NCBI GenBank assembly: GCA_027489915.1
Contig: JAIXZB010000011.1
Span: 1 to 9,603, forward strand
DNA: 9,603 nt
Direction of reading: 5' to 3'
From: Rickettsiales bacterium
Lineage (GTDB): Bacteria; Pseudomonadota; Alphaproteobacteria; Rickettsiales; UBA3002
Made by a program: the position numbers and the translations under genes. Below, one piece after another: positions 1 through 5,961 of the stretch. The first letter of the stretch is position 1, and every line of letters begins with the position of its first letter. Below the pieces are notes generated by a model. It was given only the letters and a program-made list of their open reading frames with translations. It made no database searches and was not told the origin of the DNA.

Positions 1-18
1 AAATACTTCACCCACCAT
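1..18 (-). CDS. Start of an unidentified gene, cut by the window edge
   Basis: An ATG at 18-16 on the minus strand opens a frame reading MVGEVF before the window ends. It is preceded by a good Shine-Dalgarno sequence, AGGAG (26-30), with a 7-nt spacer, and that site overlaps the TAG stop of the upstream gene. The same stop-plus-ribosome-site arrangement occurs at the 5461-5467 and 5956-5963 junctions, which supports a real, translationally linked gene. Only six codons are visible, so nothing can be said about its product. Confidence 0.5.
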
Positions 19-25
19 GGTCTAT

Positions 26-30
26 CTCCT
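26..30 (-). promoter_or_regulatory. Ribosome binding site overlapping a stop codon
   Basis: AGGAG on the minus strand shares bases with the TAG stop of the Gly/Ala-rich gene at 29-664. It lies 7 nt before the ATG at 18. It is the main evidence that another gene follows. Confidence 0.5.
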
Positions 31-664
31 ACAGCGCACGCACATGGGCGGCATTAATGGTTCCATCATACTTTACAGGCGATCCCGCCATCGTTTTCAT
101 AGAATCTACTTGCGGGCCCGTTGGCGTATCACGGCGCATTGGCGCCACTTCTTCACGCATCACAGGCTGCATCATTTGCTGCTGCGGCATCTGCTGCACT
201 TGCGCCATTCCACGCCCATAAGAATTTGCCATATTTATTTTGTAGAGTGATTGATCCAAATTTGCCCGAGTGTTCTCAGTACTGCCACCTCTGAACGCAC
301 CAATAATACCACCCAAAAATCCGCCCACTGGTGCGCCGACTAATCCTGCAATACCCGATAATATTCCAGCCGCAGCCGAAATGGATCCAATCACTGGCGC
401 ACTGGCAACCACAGCACTGATTGCACCACCTGCACCGACAATCCCTGCAAGCGCACCAAGCAACGCCACTCCAGCAAATGCAATTCCACCCACAGCAAGT
501 GCTGCCCCAGCACCCACAATAATCGGCGTCGAAAGCGCACCAATAATCCCACCCGAAAACGCACCAGTCGCCGCACCTGCGGTTGTGCGCACTCCACGGT
601 CAATCATCCCTTGATCAAGTGGTGCTGGGTTATATCCATCAAAACGGTTATCAAAACGGGCCAT
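29..664 (-). CDS. Gly/Ala-rich hydrophobic protein, glycine-zipper-like, unknown function
   Basis: I do not recognise this 211-residue protein. A polar N-terminus (about residues 1-26) is followed by nearly 100 residues (27-124) without a charged residue. That stretch is dominated by Gly, Ala, Ile and Val with many GxxxG-type spacings, as in glycine-zipper membrane segments. It is broken by prolines near 47, 90 and 112, suggesting several membrane-embedded helices. The tail (125-211) is polar, with a Met/Gln-rich patch around 154-168. No classical signal peptide is evident. The motif GGIIGA occurs twice, near 38-43 and 118-123, framing the hydrophobic core. The ATG at 664 is preceded by AGAGG at a 5-nt spacing, which supports this start. 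It is the third of three consecutive genes of this style. A membrane, secreted or pore-forming role is inference only. Confidence 0.8.
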   Translation of the reverse strand: MARFDNRFDGYNPAPLDQGMIDRGVRTTAGAATGAFSGGIIGALSTPIIVGAGAALAVGGIAFAGVALLGALAGIVGAGGAISAVVASAPVIGSISAAAGILSGIAGLVGAPVGGFLGGIIGAFRGGSTENTRANLDQSLYKINMANSYGRGMAQVQQMPQQQMMQPVMREEVAPMRRDTPTGPQVDSMKTMAGSPVKYDGTINAAHVRAL

Positions 665-819
665 AAGTGCCTCTACTGGTTTATTTCACCCTGATAATAC
701 CAAACCCCCACCCACAAGTGCATGAAGATTATGTGACAACTCACCTTGCATCTATCACCCGCACAGGTAGCAGGGGACTAGCCTTCAGCATCCACGAAAA
801 ATCAGAAAAAACCTAAACC
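665..819. other. Intergenic gap between two Gly/Ala-rich genes
   Basis: This 155-base stretch separates the genes at 820-1392 and 29-664. Apart from the ribosome site AGAGG just before the ATG at 664, I see no convincing hairpin terminator, promoter pair or open frame. A TATTAT hexamer on the minus strand (692-697) resembles a -10 box but has no good -35 partner at 16-18 nt. The gap is long enough to hold a separate promoter for the downstream gene. Confidence 0.4.
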
Positions 820-1392
820 CTAACGCACCACCGACCCAATCGATGTTTCAGGCCGCGAAACCGCAGGCCGCACCGTGTCATTCCCCGTCACCCTATTTTC
901 CGTCACCGATTTATACAGCGCCGCCGCAGCCAGTGCCGCCGCCCCCGCCACCACCACACTACCAATCCCATGCCCCGCATTGTGAGCGTGCGATTCCATC
1001 CGCGCCCCATCAAGCAGAGCATTTCCGCTGCTAGCAGGTGTTGGTGAAAATCCCGTTTGCACATGCCCAGCCACAGCACCAGCTCCGCCTAAAACCGCAC
1101 CAACCGCACCACCCGCCGCCGCTGCTGCGATCACCTGCGAACCAAAATCTTTTCTAAAATGCCGCTCCAGCGTATTCGCGAAGTCCGTCGCCCCCGATTT
1201 ACGCACCAAATCAATAATCGTCGGGCTAAATACCGTGCCCAGCGCACCTGCCATCACGGCGTAAATCCCGCCTTTAATGCCTCCCTCAAACACCCCGCCA
1301 ATGGTCGAAGCAATGCCTCCCAAGCCCGAGCGAAGGGTGCTACCCACAAAAGTAAATGGTGTTCTAAGCAAGGTCGTAAAATTCTCAAGCAT
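820..1392 (-). CDS. Gly/Ala-rich protein with two hydrophobic blocks, unknown function
   Basis: This 190-residue protein is not recognised. Residues 22-60 form a glycine-rich block with repeated GG pairs that runs into a hydrophobic helix. A charged amphipathic stretch (about 61-86, rich in Arg, Lys and Asp) follows. A second Ala/Gly-rich hydrophobic block spans about 87-109. A polar linker with several histidines (roughly 133-140) leads to a third Ala/Val-rich segment (about 143-160) and a short charged tail. This alternation fits a membrane-inserting or membrane-peripheral protein. I see no enzyme motif and no cleavable signal peptide. The ATG at 1392 is preceded by AGGATGAGG within 4-9 nt, a good ribosome site. 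The gene begins 16 nt after the stop of the gene at 1409-2113, so the two are probably co-transcribed. Confidence 0.8.
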   Translation of the reverse strand: MLENFTTLLRTPFTFVGSTLRSGLGGIASTIGGVFEGGIKGGIYAVMAGALGTVFSPTIIDLVRKSGATDFANTLERHFRKDFGSQVIAAAAAGGAVGAVLGGAGAVAGHVQTGFSPTPASSGNALLDGARMESHAHNAGHGIGSVVVAGAAALAAAALYKSVTENRVTGNDTVRPAVSRPETSIGSVVR

Positions 1393-1408
1393 ACATCCTC
1401 ATCCTATC

Positions 1409-2113
1409 CTAGCGATAACGCTCACCGTTGCTACCACGCCCCATCACATAATCCACCCAACTACCCGAGTTCCCGGCATTGCGCGCGTTCTGCTCCGCGA
1501 TATTTTCTGCATTAAAGTTAAAATAATCCTCGTTATACTTGTATTGCTGTTGCTTCAGCCCGCGCGCATATTCCCGCGAGTTAATACTGGGCGTCACCAC
1601 CCGCGTCCGCGCCCGCATCTCTGCACGCTCCGCCAATTCTTCAGCATATTTCTCTCGCCGTCCGCGCATCTTCAATTCAAATGCCCCGCCCGTTACCAAT
1701 CCCATAGCACCCGTAAATACCGCCCCCACAGCAGCTCCCGCCAAACCCCAGCCAAGCCCCGCAACCAATGCATTCAACCCCGTAGGAATAAATGTCGCAA
1801 CACCAGCTGCGTTCGCGCCAATCGTAAGCCACGGCGCTACACTCGCAAGCCCCGCTGCAGCCGCAGGAAATAACGGCAAAAAGAAAGCAACCGTTGCCGC
1901 CAATAATCCGAATTTCAATCCTTTTTGTGCACCCTTAGCCAAGCCGTTAGCCATGCCATCAAACGTGCCCTTGAAAAAATCCTTACCCCACACAATCGGC
2001 GTCCACCAATGAAAACTGCGCTTTTTGGGCACAATTTTCTCAGGCGCAGGCGCAACCACAGGTGCCGTAGCAGGCATCTCAGGTGCAGCAGTCTGTGTAG
2101 TAGGTTTTTCCAT
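1409..2113 (-). CDS. Ala/Gly-rich membrane-type protein with Pro/Ala N-terminus, unknown function
   Basis: This 234-residue protein is not recognised. The N-terminus (2-29) is Pro/Ala-rich and resembles a flexible linker. A basic patch (KKR at 30-32) and an aromatic segment with two adjacent Trp (36-37) follow. Residues 66-145 are long, charge-poor and rich in Ala, Gly, Val, Leu and Phe with GxxxG spacings, enough for two to four membrane helices. Residues 146-171 form a highly charged Glu/Arg helix, possibly coiled. The C-terminus (from about 172) is polar and rich in Asn, Gln and Tyr. I chose the ATG at 2113; a GTG in the same frame at 2131 would add six residues but lies within the likely ribosome site (GGTGGAG). 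The gene starts 68 nt after the CDI-immunity-like gene and is first of the three Gly/Ala-rich genes. Confidence 0.8.
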   Translation of the reverse strand: MEKPTTQTAAPEMPATAPVVAPAPEKIVPKKRSFHWWTPIVWGKDFFKGTFDGMANGLAKGAQKGLKFGLLAATVAFFLPLFPAAAAGLASVAPWLTIGANAAGVATFIPTGLNALVAGLGWGLAGAAVGAVFTGAMGLVTGGAFELKMRGRREKYAEELAERAEMRARTRVVTPSINSREYARGLKQQQYKYNEDYFNFNAENIAEQNARNAGNSGSWVDYVMGRGSNGERYR

Positions 2114-2181
2114 CGTAATACAATTCTCCACCCTGAACAGTACACGAGAGTTGTGACGATTGTATGACGGTTGGGTAAATC

Positions 2182-2523
2182 TTACACCAGCGCCTGTTCA
2201 ACCTGTTCAAGCCACGCAAGCGTCGATCCACTCCACGCGACTGGGTCTATATCGGGCAGGAAAAGCGTTACAAACATTGCATCCGCATTGTCCGCAAACT
2301 GATGTTTAAATCGTGCAATATCCTCCTTAAGTCCTACCACGTCAGTATCATTCGCCGAGGCCTTATAAGATCCAATAACATCAGCTATACTATTCCCCTC
2401 AATATCAAAGTCCTGATGAAAATACCCCTGCACCAATGATTGCAAATAGCTAAAGGTCAGGCTTGCATCAGCATCATGCTGCGCCGACTTCTTTTCAAAA
2501 ATCCTGTGCCAGAATCCACACAT
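2182..2523 (-). CDS. CDI-type immunity protein homologue (CdiI_2-like), orphan
   Basis: This 113-residue protein matches what I know of the small immunity proteins of contact-dependent growth inhibition. In that family a YFHQDW-D-E type motif follows a short leading helix. Here YFHQDFDIEG is at 34-43, preceded by a Leu-containing helix. A helical middle contains a Glu/Asp/Lys-rich segment (60-80), and a terminal WSGST...WL segment (97-105) follows. Known members bind and neutralise a cognate toxin domain in the cytoplasm. No toxin gene (CdiA C-terminus or other polymorphic toxin) is visible nearby. The start is the ATG at 2523: GAGAGG lies 6 nt upstream, and the ATG shares its A with the TGA stop of the methyltransferase gene (TGATG). 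A longer frame to 2619 would overlap that gene and is unlikely. Family assignment is from motif memory and function is inferred. Confidence 0.65.
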   Translation of the reverse strand: MCGFWHRIFEKKSAQHDADASLTFSYLQSLVQGYFHQDFDIEGNSIADVIGSYKASANDTDVVGLKEDIARFKHQFADNADAMFVTLFLPDIDPVAWSGSTLAWLEQVEQALV

Positions 2524-3227
2524 CACTGACCTCTCAACGCCCGAATAATACCACGCCATGTCTGCACTTCCTGCGTATTCATCTGCGCCCGCACAAGCGT
2601 TGCGCGAATATTTCGCCACATAAACGGCTTCTTGGTCGGCTCCTTGAAATAATCCGCCCCCTCAAGCGCTTCCTCCAAATGTGAAAACAGCCCCTCAAGC
2701 TCGGCTTTGGTCGCGGGGATATGCGCCTCAGCAGGCGCCAACACCGCTGCTGCCTTACTCCATTCATAGGCCAGAATTCCCACCGCATGGCTCAAATTCA
2801 GCGATGCATATTTGCCAGTCGTAGGTATCGTAAGCACCGCGTCCGCACTCATCAGCTCTTCATTTTCAAGCCCTGTGCGCTCTGCACCAAACAGCACGCC
2901 CGATCGTATATTTACAGCCACTGCCGAACGTATTTTTTGCACCGCCTCCTCAGGCTCTGACACAGGCTTACTCATCGCCCTGTCACGCGCCGATGTCGCA
3001 AAGGTAAGCTGCAAGTCCGCAACCGCATCTTGCACCGTGTCAAATAGCTGCGCAGCTTCTAAAATATCCTTCGCATGGCCCGCAAGCGCATCTGCTTTCG
3101 CATTCGGCCACCCATCACGCGGCGTAACAAGACGCATTTCGCTTAAGCCAAAATTCGCCATCACCCGCGCGGCAGAACCAATGTTCTCTCCTAACTGCGG
3201 GCGCACTAAGATAATCACCGGTTGCAT
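2523..3227 (-). CDS. trmJ: TrmJ-like tRNA 2'-O-methyltransferase (SPOUT family)
   Basis: This is a 234-residue SPOUT-class RNA methyltransferase. TrmJ uses S-adenosylmethionine to methylate the ribose 2'-OH at position 32 of certain tRNAs; E. coli TrmJ is of similar length. The three SPOUT motifs are visible: motif 1 with NIGSAAR (15-21), motif 2 with LFGAERTGLE (112-121), and motif 3 with SLNLSHAVG (142-150), which forms the trefoil-knot cofactor site. The C-terminal extension (about 175-230) carries the WRNIR and RGIIRAL segments typical of the TrmJ subgroup. The ATG at 3227 overlaps the cimA stop (TAATG) and has no clear ribosome site, so translation is probably coupled. The gene ends in a TGATG overlap with the CDI-immunity-like gene. 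The family call is secure; the exact nucleotide target is inferred. Confidence 0.9.
   Translation of the reverse strand: MQPVIILVRPQLGENIGSAARVMANFGLSEMRLVTPRDGWPNAKADALAGHAKDILEAAQLFDTVQDAVADLQLTFATSARDRAMSKPVSEPEEAVQKIRSAVAVNIRSGVLFGAERTGLENEELMSADAVLTIPTTGKYASLNLSHAVGILAYEWSKAAAVLAPAEAHIPATKAELEGLFSHLEEALEGADYFKEPTKKPFMWRNIRATLVRAQMNTQEVQTWRGIIRALRGQ
2530..2535 (-). promoter_or_regulatory. Ribosome binding site for the CDI-immunity-like gene
   Basis: GAGAGG on the minus strand lies inside the last codons of the methyltransferase gene, 6 nt before the ATG at 2523. It fixes the start of the small gene at the TGATG overlap rather than at the upstream in-frame ATG at 2619. Confidence 0.6.
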
Positions 3228-4816
3228 TATTTTTTTCGTGTCGTCTTAAACAACAAATAACATATCGCATCATACAGCGCGTCATACGATGCATCGATAA
3301 CGTTGTGGCTCACCCCAATCGTCGTCCAGCTATTACCCTTCGCATCGCGCGATTCAATCATCACCCGTGTGAGCGCCGCCGTCGCCTCCTGCGGCGTTAA
3401 AATCCGCACCTTATAATCCGCAAGCTGCATGTCCTTTATCTGCTTGTAGGTAAGCCGCAATGCTTTACGAATCGCCGCATCCAGAGCATTCACTGGGCCG
3501 TTTCCTTCGGCCACTGTCATCCGTTTTTTTCCGTCCACCGTCAACTTCACCGTCGCTTCCGACATCGTGGTTATCTTGCCCTTACCCCCCACATGCCGTT
3601 CATCAAGTACGCGGAAAGAATCGAGCGTAAAAAACTCTGGCACCGTTTCCAGAATGCGCCGCGCCAAAAGTTCGAAACTTGCCTCTGCATCTTCATAAGC
3701 ATAGCCAAGCCCTTCACGCTCTTTCACTGCACGCACCAGCGCATTCACACGCTCATCCTCCGCATTAATCGCAATACCAAGCTGAAGAAGACGCGCCAGA
3801 ATATTCGCCTTGCCCGCCTTATCCGATACCAGAATAATGCGCTCATTCCCCACTTGCTCTGGCATCACATGCTCATAACTGGTCGAATCCTTGCTCATCG
3901 CTGACACGTGTAATCCACCCTTATGCGCAAATGCTGAAGCGCCCACATACGGCGCGTGCTTATTACTAGGGCGGTTCAGCCTGTCATCCACAAACCGCGC
4001 CACATGCGTTATGCGCTTCAACTTCTCCGCACTCACGCCCGTGGTAAATCCAAGCTTCAGCATCAGTGTCGGAAGTATCGAACATAAATTCGCATTCCCG
4101 CATCGCTCACCAATCCCGTTGATGGTACCTTGCACCTGTCGCACACCTGCCACCACGGCAGCAATCGAATTTGCCACCCCATGATCCGTATCATTGTGGC
4201 AATGCACACCCAAATGGCTTCCCGCCACATAGCGCGAAACCGCTTTCACCGCCTTCGTAATGTCCTCGGGTAAGCTGCCACCATTCGTATCGCACAACAC
4301 CACCCAGCGCGCACCCGCATCATACGCCGCTTTGCACACCGCAATCGCATAGTCAGGGTTGCTCTTGAACCCGTCAAAAAAATGCTCCGCATCAAAACTC
4401 ACCTCGCGCCCGCGCTTTACCGCTGCACGAATAGAATCCTCAATCATGCGGATATTTTCATCCTTCGATACTTTAAGCGCCGAGGCAATTTGCACATCCC
4501 ACGCCTTACCAACCAAGCACACCGCCGCAACATCCGCCCCAATCACTGATTGCAACCCGGCATCGTTCGAAGCCGAACGTCCCGCCCTACGCGTCATCCC
4601 AAACGCCGTAATTTTGGCTTTCTTAAGCGTAGGTAAATCCGCAAAAAATGCATCATCTGTTGGGTTTGCACCGGGCCACCCACCCTCAATGTAATCAATA
4701 CCAAATGCATCAAGTTCACGTGCAATCGCCTGCTTGTCAGCGACCGTAAAATCAATCCCCCGCGCCTGCGCCCCATCGCGCAATGTGGAATCGTATATAT
4801 ATACTCTGTTAGTCAT
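3227..4816 (-). CDS. cimA: (R)-citramalate synthase
   Basis: This 529-residue enzyme condenses pyruvate and acetyl-CoA to (R)-citramalate, the entry to the threonine-independent route to 2-oxobutanoate and isoleucine. The N-terminal HMGL-like TIM barrel is clear: DSTLRDGAQ (9-17) with the catalytic Arg13 and metal-binding Asp14, the metal ligands in HCHND (205-209), and GERCGNANL (236-244). The linker (about 285-310) carries the HAPYVG and HKGGLH segments of this family. Residues 400-525 form the LeuA-type C-terminal dimer domain, the site of isoleucine feedback in characterised CimA enzymes. The DGAQ..G.DF signature and length fit CimA rather than 2-isopropylmalate synthase. I chose the ATG at 4816 (MTNRVYIYDS), which matches the usual N-terminus; a TTG at 4852 would add an unlikely leader. 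About 69 nt separate it from the RDD gene, and its stop overlaps the methyltransferase start. Confidence 0.93.
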   Translation of the reverse strand: MTNRVYIYDSTLRDGAQARGIDFTVADKQAIARELDAFGIDYIEGGWPGANPTDDAFFADLPTLKKAKITAFGMTRRAGRSASNDAGLQSVIGADVAAVCLVGKAWDVQIASALKVSKDENIRMIEDSIRAAVKRGREVSFDAEHFFDGFKSNPDYAIAVCKAAYDAGARWVVLCDTNGGSLPEDITKAVKAVSRYVAGSHLGVHCHNDTDHGVANSIAAVVAGVRQVQGTINGIGERCGNANLCSILPTLMLKLGFTTGVSAEKLKRITHVARFVDDRLNRPSNKHAPYVGASAFAHKGGLHVSAMSKDSTSYEHVMPEQVGNERIILVSDKAGKANILARLLQLGIAINAEDERVNALVRAVKEREGLGYAYEDAEASFELLARRILETVPEFFTLDSFRVLDERHVGGKGKITTMSEATVKLTVDGKKRMTVAEGNGPVNALDAAIRKALRLTYKQIKDMQLADYKVRILTPQEATAALTRVMIESRDAKGNSWTTIGVSHNVIDASYDALYDAICYLLFKTTRKK

Positions 4817-4885
4817 AGCAGCAGTGATAACGCCTAGTAATGGCTCTGACAATACATAAACAGCGCTCAGCGCAGCCGAAGGACC

Positions 4886-5452
4886 TTACATCAACCGCAC
4901 AAACCGCACACCCGCCGCCCAGTTATGCAGTCCTGCACGCTGTTTTCCAGCCACAATCGTTGCAATCCATGCAAATGCCAGCACCAGCATCAGCACAAAT
5001 GCAGTGCCCAACTTGTTCAGATATTCCGTGTAATTCATCCCCGTCTGCATCTCAAACGCCGCCATAATTGCATCTGGGCTTTGGCCTTGCGCCGTTCCAT
5101 CGGTAATAATTTTATTTACCGCCATCACGTCCACATCTTTTTGCAGCCACAAAATCGGCGAGAACACCACCAGCATCATCACAATGCTAATGCCAAACCA
5201 AGCCGCTACCCGCCCGTAACTCAAACGATTCCCTTGCGCATCCACCGCACGAATCTTCATTACCCGCATGCCAGGAGTCGCCTGATAACGCGAAACAAAA
5301 CACACCCCATATGCTACACATAAAAACCCCATATATATAGCATCCGCCATCCATAATTGCGGCACCACCGCACGCAACCCAAAATAGACCGGTGCGCACA
5401 ACACCAAGTCAATGAGCAACGCAATCAACCTGCGCATAAACCCAGCACACAT
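4886..5452 (-). CDS. RDD family integral membrane protein
   Basis: This protein of about 188 residues has the RDD-domain pattern: a GF.RRLIALLIDL start, with the conserved Arg pair near 7-8 and Asp near 15 in the first membrane helix. A second helix spans about 36-55, followed by the signature ATPGMRVMKIRAVD loop (59-71). A third helix lies at about 82-103 and a last one at about 148-169. The ending AGLHNWAAGVRFV corresponds to the family's Q.LHD..AGT.V motif. A polar insertion of about 40 residues (105-147) separates the last two helices and may be a lineage feature. RDD proteins are poorly characterised; some have been linked to ion exchange. Of two tandem ATGs (5455 and 5452), I chose the second because AGGAGG lies 7 nt before it, against 4 nt for the first. 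Its start lies 12 nt after the channel gene stop. Confidence 0.88.
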   Translation of the reverse strand: MCAGFMRRLIALLIDLVLCAPVYFGLRAVVPQLWMADAIYMGFLCVAYGVCFVSRYQATPGMRVMKIRAVDAQGNRLSYGRVAAWFGISIVMMLVVFSPILWLQKDVDVMAVNKIITDGTAQGQSPDAIMAAFEMQTGMNYTEYLNKLGTAFVLMLVLAFAWIATIVAGKQRAGLHNWAAGVRFVRLM

Positions 5453-5460
5453 CATAATCC

Positions 5461-5466
5461 CCTCCT
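5461..5466 (-). promoter_or_regulatory. Ribosome binding site overlapping the channel gene stop
   Basis: A full AGGAGG on the minus strand overlaps the TAG stop of the channel gene (TAGGAGG). It favours the second of two tandem ATGs as the RDD start and suggests that terminating ribosomes can re-initiate. Confidence 0.65.
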
Positions 5467-5950
5467 ATTTTTTCCTGCGCTTCGTATCAAACGCCAGATA
5501 CGTATCCGCAGCAAAATACGTATACGTCACCGACCATCCAATCAGCAACAATCCGTTAAGCGCTTCAATACCCGACATCAACCGAATAACGCCACCTGGC
5601 GCCAAATCGCCAAACCCCACCGAAGAATAACATATGACCGAAAAATACACATACACCAGTAGCCGCTCAATGCTACGAGGCGCCCCCTCAACCACAGCAT
5701 AAGGATTGGTTGCATGCAAATCACCAAGAGCAAACCAATCCACCAGCAACCAATACGCAATGCCGTAAAGCCAAACACAAATCGTGTGCGCAATAAATAT
5801 CGCCACCACCAGATGATAAATCATAAGCCGGGGCTTTTCCTTAAACCGCTCCTTGCGCGCCCATGCAATCGCCAGCACTTCATAAAACACAGCAATCGAA
5901 AGCGTAATCAGCAATACCGAAATCACACTGGCAATCAGGAACTCCTGCAT
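5465..5950 (-). CDS. Small K+-channel-like membrane protein (ion channel domain)
   Basis: This 161-residue protein has hydrophobic helices at about 4-26, 43-71 and 122-146. Between the last two, a pore-helix-like segment (about 95-109) is followed by SVGFGDLAP (110-118), which aligns with the TVGYGD selectivity filter of potassium channels. The layout (extra helix, outer helix, pore loop, inner helix) matches small bacterial members of the Ion_trans_2 group. No cytoplasmic RCK or cyclic-nucleotide domain is present; only a short basic tail (KRRKK) follows the last helix. The filter differs from the consensus by Ser for Thr and Phe for Tyr; Phe at that place is known in some K+ channels. The start at ATG 5950 is set by AGGAGG 5 nt upstream, which overlaps the cysS TGA stop. 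Potassium selectivity is inferred, not shown. Confidence 0.85.
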   Translation of the reverse strand: MQEFLIASVISVLLITLSIAVFYEVLAIAWARKERFKEKPRLMIYHLVVAIFIAHTICVWLYGIAYWLLVDWFALGDLHATNPYAVVEGAPRSIERLLVYVYFSVICYSSVGFGDLAPGGVIRLMSGIEALNGLLLIGWSVTYTYFAADTYLAFDTKRRKK

Positions 5951-5955
5951 ATTTG

Positions 5956-5961
5956 CCTCCT
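5956..5961 (-). promoter_or_regulatory. Ribosome binding site overlapping the cysS stop
   Basis: AGGAGG on the minus strand overlaps the final base of the cysS TGA stop (TGAGGAGG). It lies 5 nt before the ATG of the channel gene, which fixes that start and links the two genes in one transcript. Confidence 0.65.

Noticed and set aside
1277..1873. 198-codon plus-strand frame spanning two Gly/Ala-rich genes
   Set aside because: Its composition (Pro, Arg, His) matches the reverse complement of Gly/Ala codons. The minus-strand frames have proper ribosome sites and consistent gene ends.
2524..2619. N-terminal extension of the immunity-like gene to an ATG at 2619
   Set aside because: It would overlap the conserved C-terminus of the methyltransferase. 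The ATG at 2523 has a good ribosome site and a TGATG junction.
3593..4694. Several 97-111 codon plus-strand frames opposite cimA
   Set aside because: All are antisense to a well-conserved CimA and show no domain or ribosome site support.
4817..4852. TTG start giving a 12-residue longer CimA
   Set aside because: The ATG at 4816 gives the usual family N-terminus, and the extension has no family counterpart.
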